DNA from: Cudoniella acicularis
Taxonomy: Eukaryota > Ascomycota > Leotiomycetes > Helotiales > Helotiaceae
Assembly (NCBI GenBank): GCA_013054445.1
Contig: JAAMPI010000042.1
Location: 20,444-84,443 of the forward strand
Direction: 5' to 3'
DNA: 64,000 nt
Shown: piece after piece, positions 45,083 to 55,923 of the stretch
Numbering within the stretch: the first letter of the stretch is position 1
Layout of the letters: each line of letters begins with the position of its first letter
Made by a program: the position numbers and the translations under genes
The notes under the pieces: generated by a model
What the model was told of the DNA's origin: nothing
What the model saw: the letters and a program-made list of their open reading frames with translations, nothing else
The model's database searches: none

Positions 45083-46542
45083 ATGATGGACGACTTCAAT
45101 AGCGAGACGGATAGCGACTATACCAGTTACTGGAGAGATTGGGTAAGTTTGAACCTTCTCATTTAGACTTTGTGCGCCGCGCCCGCCTGTGGAAGAGGAA
45201 GGCACGGCACAAATCTTCGAGAACCCCAGGGACGCGTCAAGAAACTGCAAGCGCGACCTCTTCTTTTATCTCGGATGGCAGCTTTCGCTATCTGGAACTG
45301 TACTACCTGCTCTGCAACCCGCTTGAACCTCTCGATCACCAACCACAACACAGTCGACGGGGGAAGGACACGGGATATACTGCGATTCATTTGCGCAAGA
45401 GCCGAATACTTCTGGATACGGCGTCGCGGCTAGCATCAAGTGCAAAAAGCTCGGGAGTGGACATCTTGAGTTTATGTTGGAGCAGCTGCTCCCACATTCT
45501 GCAAGAGCAACACCACAGCAATCAAATTCCCCACAGCAATCAGGTTCCAGCCGATGACTTACTCGAAGCATACAAAGCAAAGAATCACTTCCCACCAAGG
45601 GACAGTCGAGTCTTAGACTTCATTTTTCCTTTTGGCTTCAACAGTCTACCGCCAAGCGTGTACGAAAGAGCAATGGGATCTGATGATTATTGTCATAGTG
45701 TATTTTGCGATTTTGTCAACCTCAGAGATGCACAAGCTGACAATCGTTTTTCTAGTTCATATCCTCACGGGGCAACGAGTACTTTTGCGAGATTGACGAA
45801 GACTATCTTACCGATCGATTTAACCTTACTGGTCTGAATACTGAAGTTCAGTACTACCAATATGCACTGGACTTAGTTACGGATGTTTTTGATTTGGATT
45901 GCGATGATGAAATGCGGGAGACGATAGAGAAGTCTGCGAGACATTTGTATGGACTTGTACATGCACGATACATTGTTACGACGAGGGGCTTAGCAAAAAT
46001 GGTATGTCCCATACTCTAATTTAAACAATGGTTGCTAACAACTCACCTAGCTGGAGAAATACAAGAAGGCAGATTTTGGTAAATGTCCCCGAGTGATGTG
46101 CAAGTCTCATCCCTTATTACCTATGGGTCAGTCCGACAACCCGAACGTCAAGGCAGTAAAACTTTACTGTGCGAGATGCGAAGACATTTACAATCCGAAA
46201 TCCTCTCGGCATTCTGCAATCGATGGAGCATATTTTGGAACATCCTTTCACAATATTATATTTCAAGTATATCCAGCACTCATTCCAGCGAAAAGCGCCG
46301 AGAGATATCAGCCAAGGATATATGGCTTTAAAGTCCACGCACCAGCGACACTAATTCGATGGCAGCATGCGGAAAGGGATGAGATGAGAAAGCGTCTGAG
46401 GAAGCTTGAGATTGAAAGTGGCTTCAAAGATGAAGACGACGACGTGGACGCAGAAGATTCGGAGGAAGAGGAAGAAGAAGTCGATATGGAGGCACTAGAG
46501 AATGGAGAAATGGAGGTTGGTGATCCAAATCACCAGGCATAA
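45083..46542 (+). CDS. CKB1: Casein kinase 2 regulatory subunit beta
   Basis: Regulatory beta subunit that dimerises and tunes CK2 substrate choice. Exons: 45083-45142, 45756-46001 and 46051-46542; 798 nt, 265 aa. The first exon encodes MMDDFNSETDSDYTSYWRDW; two adjacent ATGs (45083, 45086) are possible starts. Exon 2 continues FISSRGNEYFCEIDEDYLTDRFNLTGL, the invariant CK2-beta core. The zinc site is CPRVMC and CARC (with QPRIYGFKVH following). The C-terminus is strongly acidic (residues about 230-255). Intron 1 is 613 nt, far longer than any other in the window, and is open in one reading frame throughout (see findings). Confidence 0.95.
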
Positions 46543-47620
46543 TTGATGATTGCATGTCTAATTTGTCGGTTACGCGCTGCTATGATTTGCTTCTACATGA
46601 ATGGTATAGGGAGGGTGGATCATGCACTGCGCGGCGTTGGGACAATGGACATAATGGCGCAATTATCCTCTCCGGGAGCCTAGGAATGGCTTGCATAGAA
46701 CGTATTAAGTGACTTACGAGTTGTGCGTATTTGTTCTCATGTACCAAAGTGAACAGTGAGTTCAGGATTATCTGATCGGTAAACCATTTTTCAAATTTAC
46801 AAGTTGAAGGGAGCTTAACCGTTTGCCGGTTTGTTGATATTTCTAATCTTCACAGCTTCATCCCTCTCCTTGACCTAATCTTTACGAAGGCTTTGTCATC
46901 CCATCACCACTCTTACATTTCAACAAGAACGGACGTGTTGTTCGAAATTAGCTGTCTAAAGGCAAGGTAAGGAATCTGTGAAGCGATATTTGTTTGACGA
47001 AAGTTCTTTCGTTCGCATGAATCGGCATGATGAGTTTATAAATGGACGAGAAAGAGGTCATGACCGTGTCAAAACAGTTTTCAGACCAACTGCCTGCGGA
47101 TGGTCACATTCTAATTTCAGAACTAAAAGCAGGGAGTGTCTAGCTATCCTAAGTAATAAATAATATCTATTTTTTGTGAAATGGATTCCTTTTTCTTCTC
47201 TCTTCGTTTCTGCTATTTTCATTTTGGGGTCAAATAACGAGAAGAATAAGTATTGAAGAGAAAGGGAGAAGACAATAGGGGTATTTGCTCTTCTAACCTC
47301 ACTACTTCTTCTCCGTGAGTCGAGTCGAATCTTTTTGGGCCATGTAGAAATCTCTAGGATATTGAAGTCAGGGTTGCCCCCCCCCCACCCACAGCTTCCA
47401 ATTGTAGCAATTTTTGGAATCATATTTTGTAATAGTTCAACTATCATTTCTTACAGATAGTGTACAAACCCTAAATACAGCAAGATATTCAGCCGTCGTT
47501 TCCATTTCCAATCATTACTTTTCCAACCAAATCCCTTTCGACCTAAACACCTTGCTCCATATTCCGTCCTTTACTTTTCTCTTCATTTAAGAGCTTCTTT
47601 TCATCTACCCAAAACCTTTT
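46543..47620. other. Convergent intergenic region
   Basis: About 1.1 kb between the 3' ends of CKB1 (+) and the chitin deacetylase (-). Contains a C homopolymer near 47375-47386 and T-rich stretches at 47480-47600. A minus-strand frame of 129 codons at 47447-47058 has no recognisable content. No gene supported. Confidence 0.55.
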
Positions 47621-49394
47621 CTAAGAACCAAGAGTAGCGCTCGTATCTGTCCGATACCAATTCTCCATTGGATCACCTAGGCACGTGCCTACGGAAACCG
47701 GCTTGTAGTCTTTAGCCTTCAACCCCTGCAACATGTACTCGACGAGAACTTGTGAAGTCTGATTGTGAATGTCGTGGGCAATGACGAGAAATTCGTCCGT
47801 GGAGGGGTTGGAAGAATTGACGGCTGCGTCGAAAATGTTTTTGCTATTTTGGATGAGTGTTGGGGAATCGTTTAGATAATCAGATGTATCCAGATTCTGT
47901 AAAGTATCAGCAAATGGGATTGAAAGGTCTCTTGGAGAGGATGAGGTAAGAAGAATGAGATTTTAGAGCAAGGTAGAAAAGGGAATGGGGTGAGTCCAGA
48001 AAGGGTAACTTACAAAAAATGTGATGTGGTAACCAAGATCATTGAGATCACCTTCACAGCCAGATTCTAATGCTTCAATTAGTCACTATTTCTAGGGATC
48101 TGTGTCATGATTTGGTTACCGGCTGTGCAGGAAGAATATGGTGATCGCATGTATGTGGGAATTACACCAAGGATATTTCTCAGTGCCATCTCGTTCTTCC
48201 ACATCTCATTTTTGCGTTGTAAGGATGTGATATTGGAAAGATCGGGGTGAGACCAAGTATGAGATGCGACTTGATGTCCTTCTGAATACATGCGCCTTGG
48301 CTCCAGATCAGTAAAGCTCTTCTCAGGTTTTAGATAGGATACTTACTTGATAAGAGCTGGCCATGCCAAACTAGTGTTGTCAATTTCTCCTTTCCCTAAA
48401 AGGTCGTCAGTAAATTCCTCGACATAGCGCTTTTGCTGAAAGGACTGACCATTGTTATTACCCGTGATGAAGAAAGTAGCCGTAGCATTATACTGTTGGA
48501 GCAGATTAAGAATATGGCTCGTATAAATGAAGGGTCCATCATCGAAAGTTAGAGCCATGTCTCCCGCCTGAACGCAGTCGTATATCCCCGCTGAACCATA
48601 AAGCACACTTCCAACCTTATTTCGCTGGATTGATGAGGTGTTGGTTCCTGACGGGATCTTGTTGGCATCACATGCTGGACCATAGTTGAATTGGCAATCG
48701 GGAGAGGTGCAATAATCTAATAAGAGTTAGTTAAGATACATGGTCGAAAAAGGGTAGGGGAAAATTCAAACCAGAAGTTGTGCCACAGAATCCTGCGAGG
48801 GAACAGCATTCGTTCGAGGCACAAGTGCCAAACTGTGGCCCACATTGTCCATTTGTGCTGGTGCCTCCATACCCTCCCCCATCTCCCGTTGAGCTTGTAT
48901 CATTACAAGTTCCGAAAGCTGTTTGACACCCTGATGTTGACGAACAATAATCTGATGTACTTCCACAATAACCACTAAAAGTTTGGTCAGTATGTGCATG
49001 GGTTTAAGCATGAACTCTAAAGATCGACTGGAACTTACTTGCCCGAGCAACATGGGCTCGCTGATGGGCACATATACCCCGCAGTCTCAACACCCATAAG
49101 TCCACAAGTCTCATCAGGGCTGATGGTTCCATTTGTGGGAGAGGTGCAGTTTCCATAAGCGGCCTGGCAACCAGATGGTGTTAAGCAATAAGCATCTGTG
49201 GAACCACAAAATCCATTGACTGAACAGCAAGGCAGATCAGATGGACATGTGTAGCCATCGGCTCCTCCGCCAGTTCCGTTTGTTCCACAAGTGTTATCTG
49301 GTGAAATAGTTCTCTCGGCGATTGGATTGAACAGTCCAGCGAGTGCACCATTGACTCCACAGACCAAAACGGCGATTGATGTGGTCAAATACAT
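47621..49394 (-). CDS. Secreted chitin deacetylase with three CBM18 chitin-binding modules
   Basis: Carbohydrate esterase family 4 enzyme that removes acetyl groups from chitin at the cell surface. Exons: 49394-49039, 48974-48772, 48716-48450, 48395-48347, 48295-48120, 48066-48014 and 47896-47621; 1380 nt, 459 aa. MYLTTSIAVLVCGVNGALAG is a signal peptide; a longer frame to 49457 would bury it, so I start at 49394. Three hevein-type modules follow (CCSVNGFCGSTDAYC, CCSGNGYCGSTSDYC, CCSLAGFCGTTSDYC). The NodB domain has metal and catalytic motifs ALTFDDGP, SHTWSHPDL and RSPYSSC. The donor of intron 2 is an unusual GTTTGA, and one 49-nt exon is very small; frames agree across all junctions. Exon 6 borders may be off by one base. 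Confidence 0.92.
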
Positions 49395-51195
49395 CTTGAC
49401 TATGCTCAAATCCGGTAAATTCAGCCGTCGAAGTATTTTTGGACTATAAAAGCGCAAAACGAGTGTGATGAACGAAAGGCAATGAAACTGAGAAACTTAA
49501 GGAAGCAATTAAGAATAGGAAATAGGAGGAAATGTCCTTATGAGGACCGATTTCACGTATAGGCCCACAAACGCATGGTGATCCGAATTTTCAAGCCTCT
49601 CTTCAAGATGTTACAAAATGTGCGGACGTGCAGTTAACCACTGGGTGACTTTGAAGTTATGTAATGAGCTTAATGCTTGCTCGGATCCTTCAGGAGAGGT
49701 CGATGCTGCCACTTTGTAACAACGCATTGAAGGCCAACCGGCTGGGCAAAGTCTAGGCATCTCCACATCTGGGAGCCTCCTTGTTTCTGGGTTGCGACGT
49801 CGCTAGAGCCACAGCGAAGGAACAGCTGTTTGGTTTGCTTGAACATCATCGTCATCTGGGGATCATTGGCAACAGTGTAGTTCACACACCAAAGCAATGA
49901 CCTATTGTCATGCTCAGCCGCGTGAGATGATTGACGTTGATTGCAGAAGATCGGCTCTGGTCTCTGGAAATAGGACCACGGGTCCGAGAGCAACGTTCAC
50001 GTGATTACAAACCCCCTATTACTGATCAGAAACGACGTTTCTGTTGCACGTCGCGATTCGAAATATCGTGTTTCACACGTGGTCCGCTCGGAGATCAAGA
50101 ATAGTACAACCTACATGCCCTTTTAATTGTTAGGCGAATCCAAATACTGTCAATCCCGAGTGGTATGACCAATCACCTGGTTATGAGATCTCCTCCTAGC
50201 TTCTAATTGGTTCAAGCCCGTTGCGTCATTTAAAAATTAAAAGGGCATGTAGGTTGTAGTCAGATTTTGACGCTCAAAACGTGGAATCGTAGATCCGGGG
50301 CTAGGCAATGGTGGGAGGCGGTGGGTTATTGCCGGTAAAAAAAAATGCACAAATTACAGTAACACTAAGAATATTTTGCATCTTACAGTAATGTTTTCAA
50401 CTTTGAGTTTGGATACAAATATAAGATTTGTCATATACCTATTTTTAAGGCAATACCTAAATACCAATTGATTAAAAAAGATTTTGCTGCCTGCCACTAT
50501 ATATTATGTCTTTTCGTGGAAATGACAGGGGTTACAATAGAATAGCTGAAAGTTGATAAAAAATTTTTGGACAAAAAAGTGAATACGTAATTACTAGGTT
50601 GAATATCTCAGTTGTTGTGAGTAATTTTGAAATTTTGAGCTAGTATAGTGACTGCGAATCGATAATTATCACGCTTTGCTTCTACTGTAAACGATTCGTT
50701 ATTGCTCGAATGGCGCTAGAACTTGATTCGAAGAAAATTTAAGTTATAAATTTTCTTTTAATATTTTAGACAATGTATACATTCAGGTTCGTGCTTGAGT
50801 TGTTTGAACAGGTCATGAGATTTAAGGCAAATTTTAAAATGTCTTGGGGTAAATTTGGTTTGTGATTATTTTTTCTGAGTGTGCTGTCTTTTCCCCTTCT
50901 TCTCTGCACTCGCCAGGCAAGCAAGTGGAAATTGATAAATGAGATGTTTTCCATCACTATTGGGATGGTGATATTCGAAGTTGGCCATTCGCAAATTTTG
51001 TAACCTCCACTCCTCCATTATTGCAGTCTGGTAGACTGGCGGAAAGATCAAAGTTATCTTTGCCAGTTATTATTTACATGAACCTCCCTTTCCACCTCAT
51101 AGATGGACGACATTATAAGGTTTTTGTCCTAGTAGAACTTGACTAATTACAAACTCCATTACCCCAGATTCCAGAAGACATCACGTTGAATGTAT
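49395..51195. other. Intergenic region with a MITE-like element and AT-rich DNA
   Basis: About 1.8 kb between the chitin deacetylase start and the 3' end of the small secreted protein gene. It contains a perfect 8-bp inverted repeat around one base at 50027-50043 (CAGAAACG and its complement), the 150-bp element at 50107-50256, and a strongly AT-rich stretch at about 50340-50770. A 107-codon minus frame at 49993-49670 has no recognisable domain. Confidence 0.6.
50105..50258. mobile_element. MITE-like element with 22-bp terminal inverted repeats and TA target duplication
   Basis: A 150-bp segment (50107-50256) begins CAACCTACATGCCC and ends with the exact complement; the inverted repeat is perfect over 22 bp. 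It is flanked by TA on both sides (50105-50106 and 50257-50258), the target duplication of Tc1/mariner and pogo/Fot-type elements. No coding capacity, so non-autonomous. The terminal repeats and TA are seen; the superfamily is inferred from the TA alone. Confidence 0.75.
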
Positions 51196-51857
51196 CTACA
51201 GAGCCATAACCAATCCTAAGAAACCAGCAGCGCCGACGACACCAGCCGCGATGGCACCAGTAGGTTGAGCACCAGCCTTGCTGGAAGAGCTTGATGCGCC
51301 GCCGGAAGAAGAAGCAGTTGCAGCCTTGGTTGTGGAAGCTGAGACACCGGAGGTTGTGGCCTTTGAAGCAGAGAGCGACGCAGTAGTAACGGTGCTGTTG
51401 GAGTATGCGGTGGATGTGACGGCACCAGTGCCAGTGCCAGCGGCTCCGGATGTGGGGATGATACCCGCGGAAGCCTCAAGAGCGATGAGGGTCTGAATCT
51501 TGGGTCCAAGAGAGATCAGGTATGCCTGGGCCTCTGCGGGAAGGGCAAGGAACCATGCTGGTGTTTGTCCATCCTCAATTTGTGTGTATATCTGGGCGAG
51601 TTCGGTTGGGTTTGAGACAGCAGCGACGACAGTAGAGGGAACTGCTGAGAAATCGGAAGCAATGCTTGCTGGGATGGTGATTTGTGCTGCTATAGAGGAG
51701 ATAGATGACAAGAGAGCAGCATTGCTAAGGAGAGTTAGTGATGGATTTCTTGAGTTTGGCAGGCATCTGAAGCTTACTTTTGTCTCTTGGCAAGATCTGG
51801 AGATGCGACAGCAAGTGCGAAAACGGATGCAACCGCAAGAACAGTGGATGGATACAT
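51196..51857 (-). CDS. Small secreted Ser/Thr/Ala-rich protein, probably GPI-anchored
   Basis: Exons: 51857-51778 and 51724-51196; 609 nt, 202 aa. The first exon encodes a clear signal peptide (MYPSTVLAVASVFALAVASP) followed by a Kex2-type Lys-Arg at AKRQ. Residues about 45-110 form a compact part with PAWFLALPAEAQAYL. Residues 120-180 are Ser/Thr/Ala-rich, likely O-mannosylated. The C-terminus (GAIAAGVVGAAGFLGLVMAL) is a hydrophobic tail preceded by small residues, as expected of a GPI-anchor signal. Role unknown; probably at the cell wall. The longer frame starting MSSISSI would lack the signal peptide and is not the real start. Confidence 0.82.
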
Positions 51858-54708
51858 TTTGGAAGTGGTTAACAGGTTTGAGGTTGGATTTTGAGGTTGG
51901 ATTTTGAGGCTGGATTGAATAGGGATGGAATGTATTAACAAAATTCTGCTGCTACTGGCAAGAAGGTGCGAAAGCAGAAGACTTTAAGAAGAACTGACAT
52001 GGGACTAGAGAATCAATCTCCACATAAGACTGTTGAACGGTGCACCACGTCCACAGACCTCAAGCCTAGCTTTTCAGTGATAGGTGGGGATTGAGTCGGA
52101 AATTGGTATTTCACGTCGATAATTGGACGTTCTTCTACAGTACTGTCGAACAAGACAATCATCCGCCACTTTGTCGTGATCGGGCTGTAATTAGAGAGTG
52201 GCTTGCCCCAATTTCGGAAACCAGTGGAGTGGCACCCGTATCCCTGCAGACCGGAGAAGCAAAGAGTAACAGAAGCACATGAATAATTTGAGTGAGGTAA
52301 GAAATAACATAAACGAAGCTTCATACACTGCTATAGAACAAAGGCGATACCAAAGTTATCTACGCCGGGTAGATCTTGAGAATAATAAGCATCCCTTCTC
52401 GCATCAAGGCGTGAGAAAATAATGCATGGCCGCATGGTAAAACATGGCTGAACAGAAAGGGGCAGGATGGGAAGGAAAAGCAAACAACCGAAATGTGGAA
52501 CCAAAACCAATATTTCCGATTAAAATTTCATGAAATAAGTGCCCCGTCCGGAGAAAAGAAAAGGTCGTGTGCGAATCAAATTCGTGGGGTCGCGAACAAG
52601 TGGTGCGTGCCACAGCCTACAGGAACCATCGTTCTCGTATGATGAGTATTTATTGCTTCAAACTAGAATTGTAAACGATAGGTTAGTTATGCGGGGAATC
52701 CAAACACAATCACATACATATGCTCTTGATCTGAGTCTTCCTCTCAAATCTTCCAGAAACCAACTTCAGTTAAGCGCGAACAACGTATGCTACAAGTCAA
52801 TCACCCCTATCCCCCCCTCTCGCATGACGCAATACACCCCTTTCATTACACAATTTGCATAGATATTGGAAAAATGTTACATCTTGCACAAGGTGTTTTC
52901 TCAAACAGCTTTGGACGCCATCGACTCATCTCATCCTACATTGCATAAATCACTTCTCTTTTCCGTCGAGGTCCGTAAACGCTTGGATCGTTAAACCTCA
53001 ATTTCTTCTCCATTTTATCAGTCCTCTGCAAATTTTCTGGTTCCAACTTGAGATCTCCTTCGAGATTGGCCCTTATTCGCGATGGGGTCTTGGACGTTAG
53101 AATATACTATGACCCTAGGCAATTCCTCAAGCCAAGGCAACCTAGGCCCCAGACACATTGTATTTCTTACCAATCTCAACAAGAATCAGATCGTCCTATA
53201 CAACCATCAGCAGAGGTGAAGCTGGAGAATTTCTGAGGACTAGCCATTAATTTGGCCATATTCTTTTCCGGGTTATAGATCGCATTCTGATTGCAGAATG
53301 GAGAGTATTGCGTAGTACGGATTCCTTCAGTCTTTTTAAGTCCTAGAATTCTTTTTGTTGGAGCCACGAGCGTAGTTCAAGCTGATGTGCGTCGGAAACA
53401 ACCGTCAACTCCTCCAATCGGTGCTCCAACTCGGCCTGTAAGAAATTCGAAATTCCAATCGATGAAGAGCCAACAAATAATTAGTGTCCTTTATTTGTGA
53501 GTTTTTTAAGTACGCGCTCGTACTTGAATTCTGGCATCTATCAAGGTAAAAGTCAAAATGTAAGGAAACTCACAGAGATACACATATGAAGGCTGGTTGA
53601 AATTGATTGTGACTTCATAAACCCAACTGCTGAGATCGAGGCGCCAGTGTAGCAGAGTTCAGCTTGTGAGAAGTCATTGTTGCCGTTGATTTGGGGAGCT
53701 GGTGTCTATGAATTCGGGGCGGGGGGGGGAAAGCGGGGGGAATCAGAACTGTTTGGAGATAGATGTTGGTCGTCGACGTGATGAAAACTGTAAAGGCAGT
53801 TACACCATGGTTTTTGGAGTAGCTGGCGATGAATTTAGTGAACCTGTTCACAACGGGATTGTTTGATCGGAAGGGAACATCATTGATGCGGGGTGATAAA
53901 GCACCTCCAGGGGCTCGGGCCCGGGAACATTTTGGTCGGTAATCGGGGGCGATCGAATAGCAGGGGTGAGGAGGAGAGGTACTTCGTCCCGGCGTACCTC
54001 CGTACAGTAACAATTCACTCGAGGGTAGCCGGGTAATGCAATAATAATGCAATAATATTGTAATAATATTGCATGAAAAAAACTCGAAGATTCTGAAGTC
54101 CCGAGGTCGTCACTGATCACTGAGACTCACTCGTGTCAAACTTGATCTGATAGCTGGGCTGGGCCCCTGTCGGAGACCCCTGAAGTCAGCCCTGGCAAAG
54201 AAAGCTCTCACCAGCTGAAGCTGCAGCAAAGCCTCAGACACTTTGGATATACGCGTCGACTCGACGGACGGCTCTTTTTGCGCAATTCCAGGTTGTGCTC
54301 TCAAGCTGAGGACGCCGCCCAATGCCGCGAGGATACGAGTTAACCTCCGTACGCGGTGGCAACTCGGATCGCGGACTCGCGTGTACCTCCATAGTGACCT
54401 TATCATTTCCCTTTCCAGGTTTCTAATCTACCCTTCTTCTCGCCTTGGCATCACCCTGGCCCCAATGATGTGTTTTCCGTGACATTTTTTTTGAACGCTG
54501 CTTGTCTTTGTCCAGCGACAAGCTTCTCGGCGCTGGCACTGCACAGTCATTCTTCACCTACCATATCTATGTCTCACTCGCAGCTCATAGCAAACGCTGC
54601 ATGTCTCTGACGGTAAGCCCGCCGTTCTACTTATCTTCTTCACTTGCAGTTCTTCCTCATCGATCTTGAACAACTTCCTTTGTCGCCGGACACTATACTT
54701 GATATACG
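51858..54708. other. Long divergent intergenic region
   Basis: About 2.85 kb between the small secreted protein gene (-) and the PAP2 phosphatase gene (+). Holds a G homopolymer near 53720-53730 and repeated AATAATATTGCA-like sequence at about 54033-54077. ORFs of up to 145 codons (53615-54052 minus) overlap others and show no domain. No gene supported. Confidence 0.55.
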
Positions 54709-55923
54709 ATGCGTCTCAGTACTAGATCTCGCGCCAATCCTGGCCGCATATCAACAGCTCTGCTCCTCAGCTACGTTTTCGATTGGGCCATCATTCTTCT
54801 CGCAGTCGCAGTGGGCACTGGATTTGCTGTCCAGACGCCCAACAAGAGGCCCTTTTCAGTCGTCAATCCTGAGATCAGTTTTCCTTTTGTCGAGAAGGAG
54901 AAGATAACCACAGTCCTCCTCGGATTGTGTGCTTTAGGCATACCGGCAGTCATCATCGCCATCGTCTCTCTCGTGCTTGTTCCTGGGCCTACCGTATCCA
55001 AGTCGACACCGAAAGCCTTGATCTGGAGAAGAAAGCTATGGGAATGGCATACCGGGTGGCTTGGACTTGCGCTCTCCCTTTCGGCGGCATATGTTATCAC
55101 GAATGGCATGAAGAACCTCTTCGGCAAACCACGGCCTGATCTCCTTTCTCGATGCAGACCAGATTTGGCCAACATTAGCTTACACATAGTTGGAGGGTTC
55201 AACAATACTCCCGGAGGAATCAACCTTGTTTCCGCGACTATCTGCACGAACACAGACAAGTCAATGATGGATGATGGGTTTCGCAGTTTCCCTTCTGGCC
55301 ACTCGTCATGGTCAGCTGGAGGTTTGATCTACCTCAGCCTTTTTCTTGCTTCGAAGCTCGCCATTACCCTTCCCTTTTTGTCGCCCCGAGCGTACAGCCA
55401 GGACGAATTGCACCTTTCTGCGTTTCCTTCCTACGCAGAAAAGAGAGTTGCAGAAGTTGCTGCTAGAAAGCTTCCTACTGCTGGTGAGACGTTGGTAGAA
55501 CCTTCGGGACACGATGATAGAATTATCGCCACTCGCAATCAATCCGCAGCGCCGCCTATTTACCTCCTTGTGCTAGCAATTATTCCTTGGTTTGCTTCGA
55601 TCTACATCGCATCAACCAGATATTCGGATTTCAGGCACCATGGCTTTGACATTTTGTTCGGATACTTCATTGGGACAACCTGTGCGATCTTCTCTTTCAG
55701 ATACTATCACCTACCCTTATCTCGTGGAGCTGGCTGGAGTTGGGGCCCAAGAAGTCGGGAGAGGAGCTTCTGGGCTGGCATTGGAGTTGGCAACTATGCT
55801 GGCAGCACACCTAAAAGGTCCGAAGTAGCTGAACATCGAAAAGCGGATATCGAGAGTGGACCTCTTGAAGGAAGAACAACACATTATGTGGGTGAAGCCG
55901 AAGACAGCAAACTTGCTGGTTGA
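54709..55923 (+). CDS. PAP2-family lipid phosphatase (Dpp1/Lpp1-like)
   Basis: Integral membrane phosphatase acting on phosphatidate, diacylglycerol pyrophosphate or related lipids. One exon, 404 aa. The three motifs of the PAP2 catalytic site are present: KNLFGKPRP (about residue 134), FPSGHSSW (about 193) and TRYSDFRHHGFDI (about 303), with conserved Lys, Arg, His and Asp. Six hydrophobic segments can be made out, including YVFDWAIILLAVAVGTGF, LGLCALGIPAVIIAIVSLVL and YLLVLAIIPWFASIYIA. Residues 220-280 between motifs 2 and the last helices form a longer loop than in yeast Dpp1 as I remember it. The substrate cannot be decided from sequence. Confidence 0.92.
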   Translation: MRLSTRSRANPGRISTALLLSYVFDWAIILLAVAVGTGFAVQTPNKRPFSVVNPEISFPFVEKEKITTVLLGLCALGIPAVIIAIVSLVLVPGPTVSKSTPKALIWRRKLWEWHTGWLGLALSLSAAYVITNGMKNLFGKPRPDLLSRCRPDLANISLHIVGGFNNTPGGINLVSATICTNTDKSMMDDGFRSFPSGHSSWSAGGLIYLSLFLASKLAITLPFLSPRAYSQDELHLSAFPSYAEKRVAEVAARKLPTAGETLVEPSGHDDRIIATRNQSAAPPIYLLVLAIIPWFASIYIASTRYSDFRHHGFDILFGYFIGTTCAIFSFRYYHLPLSRGAGWSWGPRSRERSFWAGIGVGNYAGSTPKRSEVAEHRKADIESGPLEGRTTHYVGEAEDSKLAG

